Assembly (NCBI GenBank): GCA_938038145.1
Contig: CALHQU010000057.1
Location: 1-5,657, forward strand
Origin: an uncultured Candidatus Saccharibacteria bacterium
Lineage (GTDB): Bacteria; Patescibacteriota; Saccharimonadia; Saccharimonadales; Saccharimonadaceae
Reading direction: 5' to 3'
DNA length: 5,657 nucleotides
This document shows, in pieces, positions 1-5,648 of this stretch (positions are counted from its first letter, which is position 1; each line of letters begins with the position of its first letter). Under the pieces are notes generated by a model that worked only from the letters and a program-made list of their open reading frames with translations, was not told the DNA's origin and ran no database searches. The position numbers were made by a program, and so were the translations under genes.

Positions 1-1
1 C

Positions 2-484
2 GCGCCAAAGAAGAATATAACTCAAGCCGCGCCACAAAAACCCGCCGTAAAGCCAACACCAGTTAAGTCCACAGAGTTAGCCAAACCGACCGAAAAGCCG
101 ATTGAAAAAGAAGAAAAGCCCGCCGAACCAGCGAAAAAACCCGCCGCAAAACCAAAGAAAACCGACGCGCCGCTAGAGCTAAATTGGGAAAAAGTCATTG
201 AAAGAGCGAAGGAAAAATCCCTCGGGCTGGCGTCATTATTACAGAAAAGCCAGTGGTCGTTTGACGGTGAAAAATTGACAATTTACGCAGGTTCCGCGTT
301 TTATAAGAAAAAGTTAGATGACGCGAAGAATAAACCATTGATCTCAGAAATTATCTCAGAAGAAACCGCGATGGATTTGGAAATTGATATAATTGGAGAG
401 AAGAAACCGCCAGAGGACGAAAAATTGGCGGAAATTGCAGAATTAATGGGTGGCGGCGAAGAAGTTAAGCTAGAGGATATTTAA
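2..484 (+). CDS. dnaX: DNA polymerase III subunit gamma/tau, C-terminal part (5' end outside window)
   Basis: The frame is open from base 2 with no stop, giving 160 residues of a longer protein and ending in TAA at 482-484. Fragment residues 1-57 are a Pro/Ala/Lys/Glu-rich linker with repeated KPA-type units. From about residue 58 a folded domain begins (LELNWEKVIERAK, then LASLLQKSQW, then GEKLTIYAGSAFYKKKL) and ends in AELMGGGEEVKLEDI. This matches the usual end of DnaX proteins: a disordered linker, a helix with an early Trp, a beta-strand 'g..L.iy....f' motif and a short acidic tail. DnaX is the clamp-loader ATPase that loads the sliding clamp and, in its long form, ties polymerase to helicase. 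The ATPase core is outside the window. The TTG at 275 is an internal codon, not a start. The stop overlaps the dnaB start by one base, so the two are probably cotranscribed and translationally coupled. The assignment rests on the tail and the neighbours, hence moderate-high confidence. Confidence 0.8.
   Translation, partial: APKKNITQAAPQKPAVKPTPVKSTELAKPTEKPIEKEEKPAEPAKKPAAKPKKTDAPLELNWEKVIERAKEKSLGLASLLQKSQWSFDGEKLTIYAGSAFYKKKLDDAKNKPLISEIISEETAMDLEIDIIGEKKPPEDEKLAEIAELMGGGEEVKLEDI
472..477 (+). promoter_or_regulatory. Ribosome binding site of dnaB inside the dnaX end
   Basis: AGAGGA lies six bases before the ATG at 484, within the last codons of dnaX. It supports that start and indicates that dnaB has its own initiation signal in addition to the TAATG stop/start overlap. 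Confidence 0.65.
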
Positions 485-1836
485 TGGCAGATAAAAGTGA
501 AGAAGTAAAAGGAAAGATACCGCCACAAAATTTGGACGCGGAAAAGAGTTTGCTTGGGGCGGTTTTAATTGACGAGGAAGTTTTGGCGGACGCCGCAGAA
601 ATTACTCACCCTAGCGATTTTTATGATAAGAATCACGGATTGATTTTTGCTGGAATGATGCGGCTATTTGAAAAACATAAGCCCGTTGACCTTCTGACCT
701 TAACCGACGAATTGAAACGAAAGGACGAACTGGAATTGGTCGGCGGCTCGGCATATCTGACAGAACTAACAAACTACGTCCCAACGGCAGCGCACGCATC
801 GGCTTACGCGGAAATGATTGCGCAAGCAGCGGTTCGCAGGCGTCTGATAAAAGCGAGCGGCGATATTTCAGAACTTGGCTATGACGAATCGACGACCACG
901 CAGGAATTATTAGAGAAGGCCGAAGCCGAACTTTTCAGCGTGTCAGACCAATCAACCAAGCAAGATTTGGTCAGTCTGGAAAGCATTCTGACGGATAGCT
1001 TTGACCGAATTGAAGAGCTCAGTAAGAATAAAGGTTCTCTCAGGGGAGTTCGCACTGGTTATCGCGATCTGGACAATATGACTGCTGGCTTGCAAAAATC
1101 AGACTTGATCATTCTGGCGGCGCGCCCAGCCATGGGTAAGACGACGCTAGTGACGAATTTGGCTTATAACGTGGCAACGATTGAGAAAAATCCCGTCCTA
1201 TTTTTCAGCCTAGAGATGAGTAAGGAGCAGCTGGTCGACCGTATGCTGGCGGATGCATCGGGAGTTGATAGCTGGAATATTCGCACCGGAAATCTGAGCG
1301 ACGAAGATTTTGCGAAGTTATCTGAAGCTATGGGAGAAATGGCTGAGGCGCCAATTTACATCGATGACACGCCAGGATTATCAGTTTTGGAAATGCGCAC
1401 TAAAGCACGTCGAATTGCTCATGAGAACCAATTGGGATTAATCATCGTCGACTATTTGCAGCTTATGCAAGCCAATGGAAACCACAACGGGAACCGCGTT
1501 CAGGAAGTTTCGGAAATTTCACGCGGACTGAAGCTTATTGCTCGCGAATTGAATGTGCCGCTAATTGCCCTGAGCCAGTTGAGCCGTTCTGTCGAATCTC
1601 GCACGCCACCAATTCCGCAACTAGCCGACCTGCGTGAATCCGGTTCCATTGAGCAGGACGCCGACATCGTGAGCTTTATTTATCGCCCTGGATATTACGA
1701 GCCTGACAACCCAGAAGTCCAGAATATTACAGACCTCATCATCGCTAAGCATCGTAACGGCCCAGTTGGTAAGGTCCAGCTGTACTTCCACCCAGAGCGC
1801 CTACGCTTTATGAGTCTGGATCGCAAGCATGAATAG
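484..1836 (+). CDS. dnaB: Replicative DNA helicase DnaB
   Basis: This is the complete hexameric helicase that unwinds DNA 5'-3' at the fork; 450 residues is normal for the family. The N-terminal domain covers about residues 12-113 and opens with the typical PPQNLDAEKSLLGAVL. A helical linker follows (about 140-185), then the RecA-like motor domain (about 187-447). Visible motifs are Walker A ARPAMGKTT (213-221), FSLEMS with the catalytic Glu (241-246, E244), Walker B IIVDYLQLM (320-328, D323), ALSQLSRSVESR (362-373, sensor-like Gln), LADLRESGSIEQDADIV (380-396) and KHRNGPVG (422-429), which holds the arginine finger R424. All key residues are present and there is no intein. The start at 484 is fixed by the GAGG box and by the one-base overlap with dnaX. 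In E. coli the tau C-terminal region contacts DnaB, so the coupling joins two replisome partners. No helicase loader gene is seen here. Confidence 0.98.
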   Translation: MADKSEEVKGKIPPQNLDAEKSLLGAVLIDEEVLADAAEITHPSDFYDKNHGLIFAGMMRLFEKHKPVDLLTLTDELKRKDELELVGGSAYLTELTNYVPTAAHASAYAEMIAQAAVRRRLIKASGDISELGYDESTTTQELLEKAEAELFSVSDQSTKQDLVSLESILTDSFDRIEELSKNKGSLRGVRTGYRDLDNMTAGLQKSDLIILAARPAMGKTTLVTNLAYNVATIEKNPVLFFSLEMSKEQLVDRMLADASGVDSWNIRTGNLSDEDFAKLSEAMGEMAEAPIYIDDTPGLSVLEMRTKARRIAHENQLGLIIVDYLQLMQANGNHNGNRVQEVSEISRGLKLIARELNVPLIALSQLSRSVESRTPPIPQLADLRESGSIEQDADIVSFIYRPGYYEPDNPEVQNITDLIIAKHRNGPVGKVQLYFHPERLRFMSLDRKHE

Positions 1837-1841
1837 AATTG

Positions 1842-1850
1842 TGTTATAAT
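1842..1850 (+). promoter_or_regulatory. Extended -10 promoter for the membrane-protein gene
   Basis: TGTTATAAT is a perfect TGn-TATAAT extended -10 box, lying between the dnaB stop (1836) and the ATG at 1858. No recognisable -35 hexamer occurs 17 bases upstream (CGCAAG at 1822-1827), which extended -10 promoters can tolerate. The expected RNA start, six to eight bases after the box, falls at or next to the ATG, and no Shine-Dalgarno sequence precedes that ATG, so a leaderless transcript is implied. The box is seen directly; its function is inferred. Confidence 0.55.
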
Positions 1851-1857
1851 CATACCA

Positions 1858-3318
1858 ATGAAAAAGCAAAAAGTTACCGATATATTCCTTTACCGATGGC
1901 GCTACGTTTTCGGCTATACGCTGCTGGCGCTGCTATACATAGGAGCTATTATAATTTCCGCATTGCACGTGCCGGGAGGTTTGTTGCAGGCAGAAATCGA
2001 CATGGTCAATACGACAAATCACTTGAATTTTAGCATCGAGGGAATCGCCGTTACAAATCTGCCATTTCACCTTCTTCAATTGCTATTCTTCAAGCTATTC
2101 GGCGTCAGTTTATTAATAATTAAAGCACCCGCCGTAATCCTTTCAATCGCCAGCTCCGTCGCTATTTTCTTCCTCTTAAAGCGCTGGTTTAAGCCGTCCA
2201 CGACAATTCTATCACTATTAATTATGGCAACGACTGGACAATTCTTATTCATCGGTCAAAGTGCAACTGTTGGCATTTTATACATCTTTTATACCGCGCT
2301 GACTTTACTTTTTGCCACATTAATTCTCCAGAAAGCCCAGAACGCCTCCATTTGGCGAATCAGCTTAGCCATCACTACGGCACTCAGCCTCTTCACTCCG
2401 TATTTTTGGTATATCAATCTGGGACTTCTGATCATCGCCCTCCTGCATCCACATCCACGCTATTTCCTTATCTCCCGAAAACATCGCAAGTCTTGGATTG
2501 TGCCGTACGCTATTTTATTCGCGATTGGTTGTGCGATTAGTTTTCTTTGCTATAAATCCCACGCGCTATTTTACAACCTCATCGGCATCAACAGCCTAAG
2601 TTTTGACATCGTTGCAAACCTCAGGACTTTATATTACACATACATCCGCATTTTCCCATCAGTCGTAGGGAACCAAATCACACCAATTATGGACATCAAC
2701 GCAATGGTGTTAATCGGACTAGGACTATTCCGCAGCTTCCAAAAAATCTCCAGCGCCCGCTCGTTTATGATTTGGTCGTGGCTAATCTTAGCATTGGCGC
2801 TACTCATCTTCCAGCCAAACCTCACCCCGATAATCATCATCCCGCTATTCATTCTCTTGGCGGTCGGATTGGAGTCTCTAATGAACATGTGGTACGGGCT
2901 TTTCCCGCGCAATCCATACGCTCGCGGCACAGGATTGGTTCTTATATCAATGCTAATTATCGTTATGGTGGTGGGCGGCAGCTTCCGCTATATTGACGGT
3001 TATCGTTATTTCCCAGAAGCAGTTTCACGCTTTAATAAAGATTTATCTCTACTCCGTAAAAATACCGCGCCGACCGATTCATTCTCATTATTGGTCAGTA
3101 AAGAAGAATCGCCAATTTACGAAGCGCTTAAAAAGCACAACTATCACCAGATATCAATTATTCACACAGCGCCAGCAAACGTCGGACAGACTTTATATGT
3201 GAGCCACAGCGTAAAGTCTCAAATTCCGCAGACTTACTCTGGACACTTGTCATCAGTAATTGTCAATGACCATAAGGACGGCGACCGATTCTACATCTAC
3301 ACATCCGACCGCAAATAG
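1858..3318 (+). CDS. Multi-pass membrane protein, probable GT-C fold glycosyltransferase (ArnT/PMT-like)
   Basis: The 486-residue protein has roughly ten hydrophobic segments: about 17-37, 68-85, 87-107, 115-135, 136-157, 168-196, 213-232, 280-292, 302-320, 322-343 and 356-375. A hydrophilic C-terminal domain of about 110 residues follows (376-486). The N-terminal third resembles GT-C glycosyltransferases: after TM1 comes an outer loop with acidic residues (LLQAEIDMVN, E46 and D48), then TNLPFHLLQLLFFKLFGVS followed by a helix with a KAP turn, as in the 'P.l.....lfG.s....R' pattern of PMT/ArnT-like enzymes. Such enzymes move sugars from polyprenyl-phosphate carriers to envelope acceptors outside the membrane. 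The substrate cannot be told and the catalytic role is unproven. No Shine-Dalgarno sequence precedes the ATG. The start is chosen because it keeps TM1 and the basic N-terminus (MKKQK), and the next Met (49) would lose TM1. It lies 21 bases after dnaB. A non-enzymatic membrane protein remains possible. Confidence 0.72.
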   Translation: MKKQKVTDIFLYRWRYVFGYTLLALLYIGAIIISALHVPGGLLQAEIDMVNTTNHLNFSIEGIAVTNLPFHLLQLLFFKLFGVSLLIIKAPAVILSIASSVAIFFLLKRWFKPSTTILSLLIMATTGQFLFIGQSATVGILYIFYTALTLLFATLILQKAQNASIWRISLAITTALSLFTPYFWYINLGLLIIALLHPHPRYFLISRKHRKSWIVPYAILFAIGCAISFLCYKSHALFYNLIGINSLSFDIVANLRTLYYTYIRIFPSVVGNQITPIMDINAMVLIGLGLFRSFQKISSARSFMIWSWLILALALLIFQPNLTPIIIIPLFILLAVGLESLMNMWYGLFPRNPYARGTGLVLISMLIIVMVVGGSFRYIDGYRYFPEAVSRFNKDLSLLRKNTAPTDSFSLLVSKEESPIYEALKKHNYHQISIIHTAPANVGQTLYVSHSVKSQIPQTYSGHLSSVIVNDHKDGDRFYIYTSDRK

Positions 3319-3326
3319 GGTATAAT
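3298..3326 (+). promoter_or_regulatory. Promoter for ybaB-recR
   Basis: A perfect TATAAT at 3321-3326 begins two bases after the TAG stop of the membrane-protein gene. A weak -35 candidate, TACACA (3298-3303, four of six matches to TTGACA), sits exactly 17 bases upstream inside the preceding coding end. There is no TGn extension (GGG instead). The predicted RNA start near 3333 leaves a leader of about 18 bases that contains the ybaB ribosome binding site. The -10 box is seen directly; promoter activity is inferred. Confidence 0.5.
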
Positions 3327-3340
3327 TGTAAGTGTTAAAT

Positions 3341-3348
3341 AAGGAGGA
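3341..3348 (+). promoter_or_regulatory. Ribosome binding site of ybaB
   Basis: AAGGAGGA is a near-complete Shine-Dalgarno sequence. Only three bases separate its GGAGG core from the ATG at 3351, which is tighter than usual. The next in-frame ATG (3372, codon 8) would cut into the first helix of YbaB, so 3351 is kept as the start. Confidence 0.7.
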
Positions 3349-3350
3349 AT

Positions 3351-3641
3351 ATGGCGTTTGATCAGGTAAAAATGCTGCAACAATTACGCAAAGCACAGAA
3401 ACAATTAGGCAAAGAAATCATCGAAGTTGAGGCTGGCGATGGCGCTGTGATCGTACAAATCACTGGCGAGTTAAAGATTAAATCTGTAAAGATTGACCCA
3501 GAAATGGTCGATTTGGAGAATATCGAAGAGTTGGAACACTGGATTGAAATCGCAGTTCGCGACGGTATGACAAAGGCTCAGGAAGTCGCTGCTGAAACTA
3601 TGAAGCCATTGATGGGCGGCTTGGGCAACTTGCCATTCTAA
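3351..3641 (+). CDS. ybaB: YbaB/EbfC family nucleoid-associated protein
   Basis: This 96-residue protein is close to the family's usual 100-110. It begins with a charged helix (QVKMLQQLRKAQKQLGKEI), continues with a beta-rich centre (VEAGDGAVIVQITGELKIKSVKIDPEMV), then a second long helix (IEELEHWIEIAVRDGMTKAQEVAAETM), and ends in MGGLGNLPF, like the Gly/Pro-rich end of YbaB proteins. YbaB/EbfC forms a dimeric, tweezer-like DNA-binding protein thought to act in nucleoid organisation and possibly in recombinational repair with RecR. Its position four bases before recR is the classical arrangement. It has its own TATAAT box and a strong ribosome binding site, so it can be expressed independently of the upstream genes. 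Confidence 0.93.
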   Translation: MAFDQVKMLQQLRKAQKQLGKEIIEVEAGDGAVIVQITGELKIKSVKIDPEMVDLENIEELEHWIEIAVRDGMTKAQEVAAETMKPLMGGLGNLPF

Positions 3642-3645
3642 AGCC

Positions 3646-4263
3646 ATGTCAATCGACATTTTACCAAAAGCTCTAACTGCTTTAATTGATGATTTTGGTA
3701 ATCTACCTGGAGTTGGACCGCGTACGGCTGAAAGATATGCCTACGCGGTTTTACGCCGTAATCCCAAATCCGCAAAGCAATTAGCGCATTCATTAGACCA
3801 ATTGCACGACCGAGTAAAAACCTGTCCGAAGACGTTTGCATTGATCGACTCAGATGACGATGTGTCGCCTTTATACGCAGATTCGAACAGGAATAAAAAA
3901 ATCGTTTGTGTGGTTGAGGAGCCGTTAGATATCGTTGCTATAGAAAGAACAGGGCAGTTCCTGGGTACATACCACGTGCTGGGCGGCGTTATCTCACCAA
4001 TTGACAATATTGGACCGGAGCAATTGCATATCCCAGAACTAATTGAGCGCATAAAAACCGACGATGTTCAGGAGATTATTATTGCTACGAACGCTTCAGT
4101 TGAGGGTGAGTCTACTGCGCTATTCTTACAGCGTTACATCCAAGAAGCTGGATTGAATACGACTATCACACGCTTAGCTAGGGGCATTCCAGTCGGAGTT
4201 GACCTTGAGTACGCAGACCAAATTACACTAACTCACGCGCTAGAAGGTCGAAAACAATTATAA
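3646..4263 (+). CDS. recR: Recombination mediator protein RecR, with degenerate zinc finger
   Basis: At 205 residues this is the usual length. RecR works with RecO (and RecF) to load RecA on SSB-coated single-stranded DNA at gaps. The helix-hairpin-helix is intact (NLPGVGPRTAERYA, 19-32). The Toprim domain begins at IVCVVEEPLDIVAIE (86-100, acidic E91 and D95), with YHVLGGVISPID (109-120), ATNASVEGESTA (147-158), and a C-terminal RGIPVGVDLEYAD and LEGR. The zinc-finger segment is abnormal: where the family has two CxxC pairs, this protein reads TCPKT (59-63) and SPLY (74-77), leaving only C60; C88 belongs to the CVVE motif. The frame is continuous with no indel, so this is substitution rather than a frameshift. 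The start is four bases after the ybaB stop with no clear Shine-Dalgarno sequence, so translation is probably coupled to ybaB. Confidence 0.95.
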   Translation: MSIDILPKALTALIDDFGNLPGVGPRTAERYAYAVLRRNPKSAKQLAHSLDQLHDRVKTCPKTFALIDSDDDVSPLYADSNRNKKIVCVVEEPLDIVAIERTGQFLGTYHVLGGVISPIDNIGPEQLHIPELIERIKTDDVQEIIIATNASVEGESTALFLQRYIQEAGLNTTITRLARGIPVGVDLEYADQITLTHALEGRKQL

Positions 4264-4287
4264 ACTCAACAGCTTCATCACCAATAA

Positions 4288-4314
4288 AAATACCCGCCAT
4301 CTCGGCGGGTATTT
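4288..4314. terminator. Bidirectional intrinsic terminator between convergent genes
   Basis: An 11-base-pair perfect stem (AAATACCCGCC / GGCGGGTATTT) closes a five-base loop (ATCTC). It sits between recR (stop 4263) and the surface-protein gene (stop 4333). On the minus strand the stem runs into a U-rich stretch (TTTTTATT, counting the last stem bases), a good terminator for the surface-protein mRNA. On the plus strand only the stem's own ATTT followed by CGTT is available, so termination of recR transcripts is likely weaker. Confidence 0.85.
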
Positions 4315-4332
4315 CGTTGCTAGCTTAGCTTA

Positions 4333-4434
4333 TTACATTTGGCGGCGGCTAGCGATGTAAGCGATAGTAGCTGTAGTTAGTCCACCTAGGCCTAGTGCTG
4401 ACATGATCGCGTCACTTGCACCAGTCTTTGGCAA
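4333..4434 (-). other. Encoded cell-wall sorting signal
   Basis: This segment encodes the last 33 residues of the surface protein: LPKTG (4420-4434), then a hydrophobic stretch of about 20 residues rich in Ala, Leu, Ile and Gly, then the positively charged tail SRRQM. In known sortase substrates the enzyme cuts between Thr and Gly and links the protein to the envelope. The order and spacing of the three parts are textbook. The sortase itself must lie elsewhere. Confidence 0.88.
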
Positions 4435-5514
4435 TTCTGGGCTAGGTGTTGGTGTTGAAGGAGTGTTTGGTGTAGGGGTAGTAGGTGTAGTAGGAACCTC
4501 CTTACACTTGCTCAAGTCAGTTGTATGCTTTGACTCGTTGTATTCTTCCTTCTTGATTTCACGAAGCTCTTTTTTATCGATTACACAGATTGTGATCTTA
4601 GCAGGTGCTTCTTTACAATCGTTTGGATTTGTTGAGTACTTACTTTTATCAAATCCTGACTTCTTAATCTCTACATATTTCTTAGTCTTAATGTCACAAA
4701 CTTGAAGTTTTGTTTCAGGTTCGATTACGATAGTCTTTTCACAGTTTGGACTTTGTTTCTTGACTTCGCCGTTTTCTTTACCATTTACGATTACAGTAAC
4801 CTTGAAGCTGCCGTACTTTGTGTAAGTGTGCTCAATTGTAGATGAGTTAATAGTCTTAGTTGTACCGTCACCAAAGTTGTATGTGTAGCTGGTGATGCTT
4901 GCACCGTTCTTAGCAGTTGCGTTTACAACAAACTTGTAGGTGTTGTCTTCAATCTTTAGAACTTGCAATGCGTCACATGTTAATGCAGGTTTTGCAGGAG
5001 GTGTTGTTGGAGTACCCCAAACTGGGTTACCACAGTCTTTAATCACACCAGTGATAAACTTACCGTCGTTGTCAAACCATGCATACATACTGTAGCTCTT
5101 AGGGCCGTCAACGAAGCTTTGACCAGTTGGATATTGGTAGTAAGTGTATCCGTTTGAAGTCTTGTAGCTACGTTGTGGCTGAGGCTGACGAGTACCAGCC
5201 TTAGACTGTACAGTTATAGAGTTTGTAGCCACGACACGACCGTCAACAGTAATGTTACCGTTTGCGTCAACTACACCCTCACGCATGTTTGATCCGCCTT
5301 GGATCATAGTGCTGGTAATGTACCATTCTTTATATAGTTCTTTAATTTCTGTACGGCTGTATGCTGTTTGCAATTCTGACATAGAATGCGTACCACAGTA
5401 TACAACGTTAAATTTGTTACAGCCAGCAGCCTGTGAAGGTGATGCCAACCAGATTCCACCGAGCATAGCCAATCCCAGAGAGATAGCCATACCGATTTTC
5501 TTAAATTTGTTCAT
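4333..5514 (-). CDS. Secreted PKD-domain surface protein with LPKTG sortase signal and tandem Cys repeats
   Basis: This 393-residue protein starts with a signal peptide (MNKFKKIG, hydrophobic core about 9-24, likely cut after SQA at residue 29). Residues 30-165 form a module I cannot assign; it contains VDGRVVATNSI, a Tyr-rich stretch (about 117-146) and an ending CGNPV. Residues about 180-264 are a PKD (Ig-like) domain with the FGDGT motif (214-218) and HTYTKYGSFKVTVIV, bracketed by C180 and C258. Two tandem 36-37-residue repeats follow (269-304, 306-341), each with two Cys 27 apart. A Pro/Thr-rich spacer (341-360) leads to LPKTG (361-365), a hydrophobic helix (about 369-388) and SRRQM, a complete cell-wall sorting signal. 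The protein is probably exported and anchored by a sortase; a role in adhesion or host contact is a guess. No sortase gene is in the window. The start is fixed by AGAGGAG five bases upstream and by the signal peptide. It is transcribed alone, convergent with recR. Confidence 0.9.
   Translation of the reverse strand: MNKFKKIGMAISLGLAMLGGIWLASPSQAAGCNKFNVVYCGTHSMSELQTAYSRTEIKELYKEWYITSTMIQGGSNMREGVVDANGNITVDGRVVATNSITVQSKAGTRQPQPQRSYKTSNGYTYYQYPTGQSFVDGPKSYSMYAWFDNDGKFITGVIKDCGNPVWGTPTTPPAKPALTCDALQVLKIEDNTYKFVVNATAKNGASITSYTYNFGDGTTKTINSSTIEHTYTKYGSFKVTVIVNGKENGEVKKQSPNCEKTIVIEPETKLQVCDIKTKKYVEIKKSGFDKSKYSTNPNDCKEAPAKITICVIDKKELREIKKEEYNESKHTTDLSKCKEVPTTPTTPTPNTPSTPTPSPELPKTGASDAIMSALGLGGLTTATIAYIASRRQM
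4435..4494 (-). repeat. Pro/Thr-rich low-complexity spacer
   Basis: The DNA is built of near-repeats of CCTACTA and CCTACAC type and encodes residues 341-360, PTTPTTPTP followed by further TP/SP pairs. Such extended, possibly glycosylated spacers commonly lift surface domains away from the wall anchor. Slippage in this stretch could change its length between strains. Confidence 0.75.
4492..4710 (-). repeat. Two tandem 37-residue Cys-containing protein repeats
   Basis: Residues 269-304 (KLQVCDIKTKKYVEIKKSG to DCKEAP) and 306-341 (KITICVIDKKELREIKKEE to KCKEVP) align without gaps. Shared positions include K, C, I, K, EIKK, the S-K and T pair, CKE and P, and each unit has Cys at positions 5 and 32. 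The DNA of the two copies has diverged clearly, so the duplication is old and kept by selection on the protein. The Cys pairs could form one disulfide per unit. I recall similar units in Saccharibacteria surface proteins; no named family is claimed. Confidence 0.82.
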
Positions 5515-5519
5515 AAAAA

Positions 5520-5526
5520 CTCCTCT
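5520..5526 (-). promoter_or_regulatory. Ribosome binding site of the surface-protein gene
   Basis: Read on the minus strand this is AGAGGAG, five bases before the ATG at 5514. It is a good match to the anti-Shine-Dalgarno sequence at normal spacing and decides the start. Confidence 0.8.
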
Positions 5527-5557
5527 TTCCAGCCCTATCTTCAGGCTTTATGTCCTC

Positions 5558-5586
5558 ATACTAGCACAATCTTTATATTTTGTCAA
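5558..5586 (-). promoter_or_regulatory. Strong sigma70-type promoter of the surface-protein gene
   Basis: On the minus strand a perfect TTGACA (5581-5586) is followed by exactly 17 bases and then TAGTAT (5558-5563), preceded by TGC, giving an extended -10 as well. The RNA should start near 5551, leaving a leader of about 37 bases before the ATG. With a consensus -35, optimal spacing and TGn, this is the best promoter in the window and suggests high constitutive expression. An AGCC/GGCT pair in the leader could form only a four-base stem, so no riboswitch is supported. Confidence 0.85.
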
Positions 5587-5648
5587 TAATAATTTATAAA
5601 AATGTTTATGTTTTTTGATTGCGCAGTACTTTTAATAGTCCATCACAT

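Noticed and set aside
101..145. Possible programmed frameshift site in dnaX (A-runs such as GCG AAA AAA CCC)
   Set aside because: Some bacteria make gamma by frameshifting, but the run here lacks a clean X-XXY-YYZ heptamer, a stimulating hairpin or a nearby stop in the -1 frame (the first comes about 20 codons later). The A-runs follow from Lys codons in the linker.
41..157. Repeated CCCGCCGyAAArCC segments
   Set aside because: These only reflect KPA-type repeats of the disordered DnaX linker, not a DNA repeat element.
1839..2033. Short plus-strand frame overlapping the start of the membrane protein
   Set aside because: It is out of frame with the long membrane protein, has no domain and no ribosome binding site; it is a shadow frame.
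4319..4353. Two GCTAGC copies flanking the surface-protein stop, considered as an attachment or insertion scar
   Set aside because: Six-base palindromes about 29 bases apart are expected by chance, one lies in the coding end, and no integrase or element boundary is present.
4499..4507. Perfect Shine-Dalgarno-like AAGGAGGT on the minus strand within the surface-protein gene
   Set aside because: It encodes Lys-Glu-Val of the second repeat, and no start codon follows at a usable distance, so it is most likely coincidence.
4403..4705. Plus-strand open frame of 100 codons opposite the surface-protein gene
   Set aside because: Its low-complexity Val/Gly-rich start is the antisense of the Pro/Thr spacer, it has no good ribosome binding site, and the minus-strand gene has a full signal peptide, PKD domain and LPKTG signal.
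5252..5599. Plus-strand open frame of 115 codons over the signal-peptide end and promoter
   Set aside because: It runs antisense through a clear signal-peptide start, ribosome binding site and promoter; no family resemblance is visible.
5622..5640. Near-palindrome ACTTTTAATAGT upstream of the surface-protein promoter, considered as an operator
   Set aside because: It is only 10 of 12 symmetric in AT-rich DNA, lies well upstream of the -35, and has no second copy; the support is too weak.
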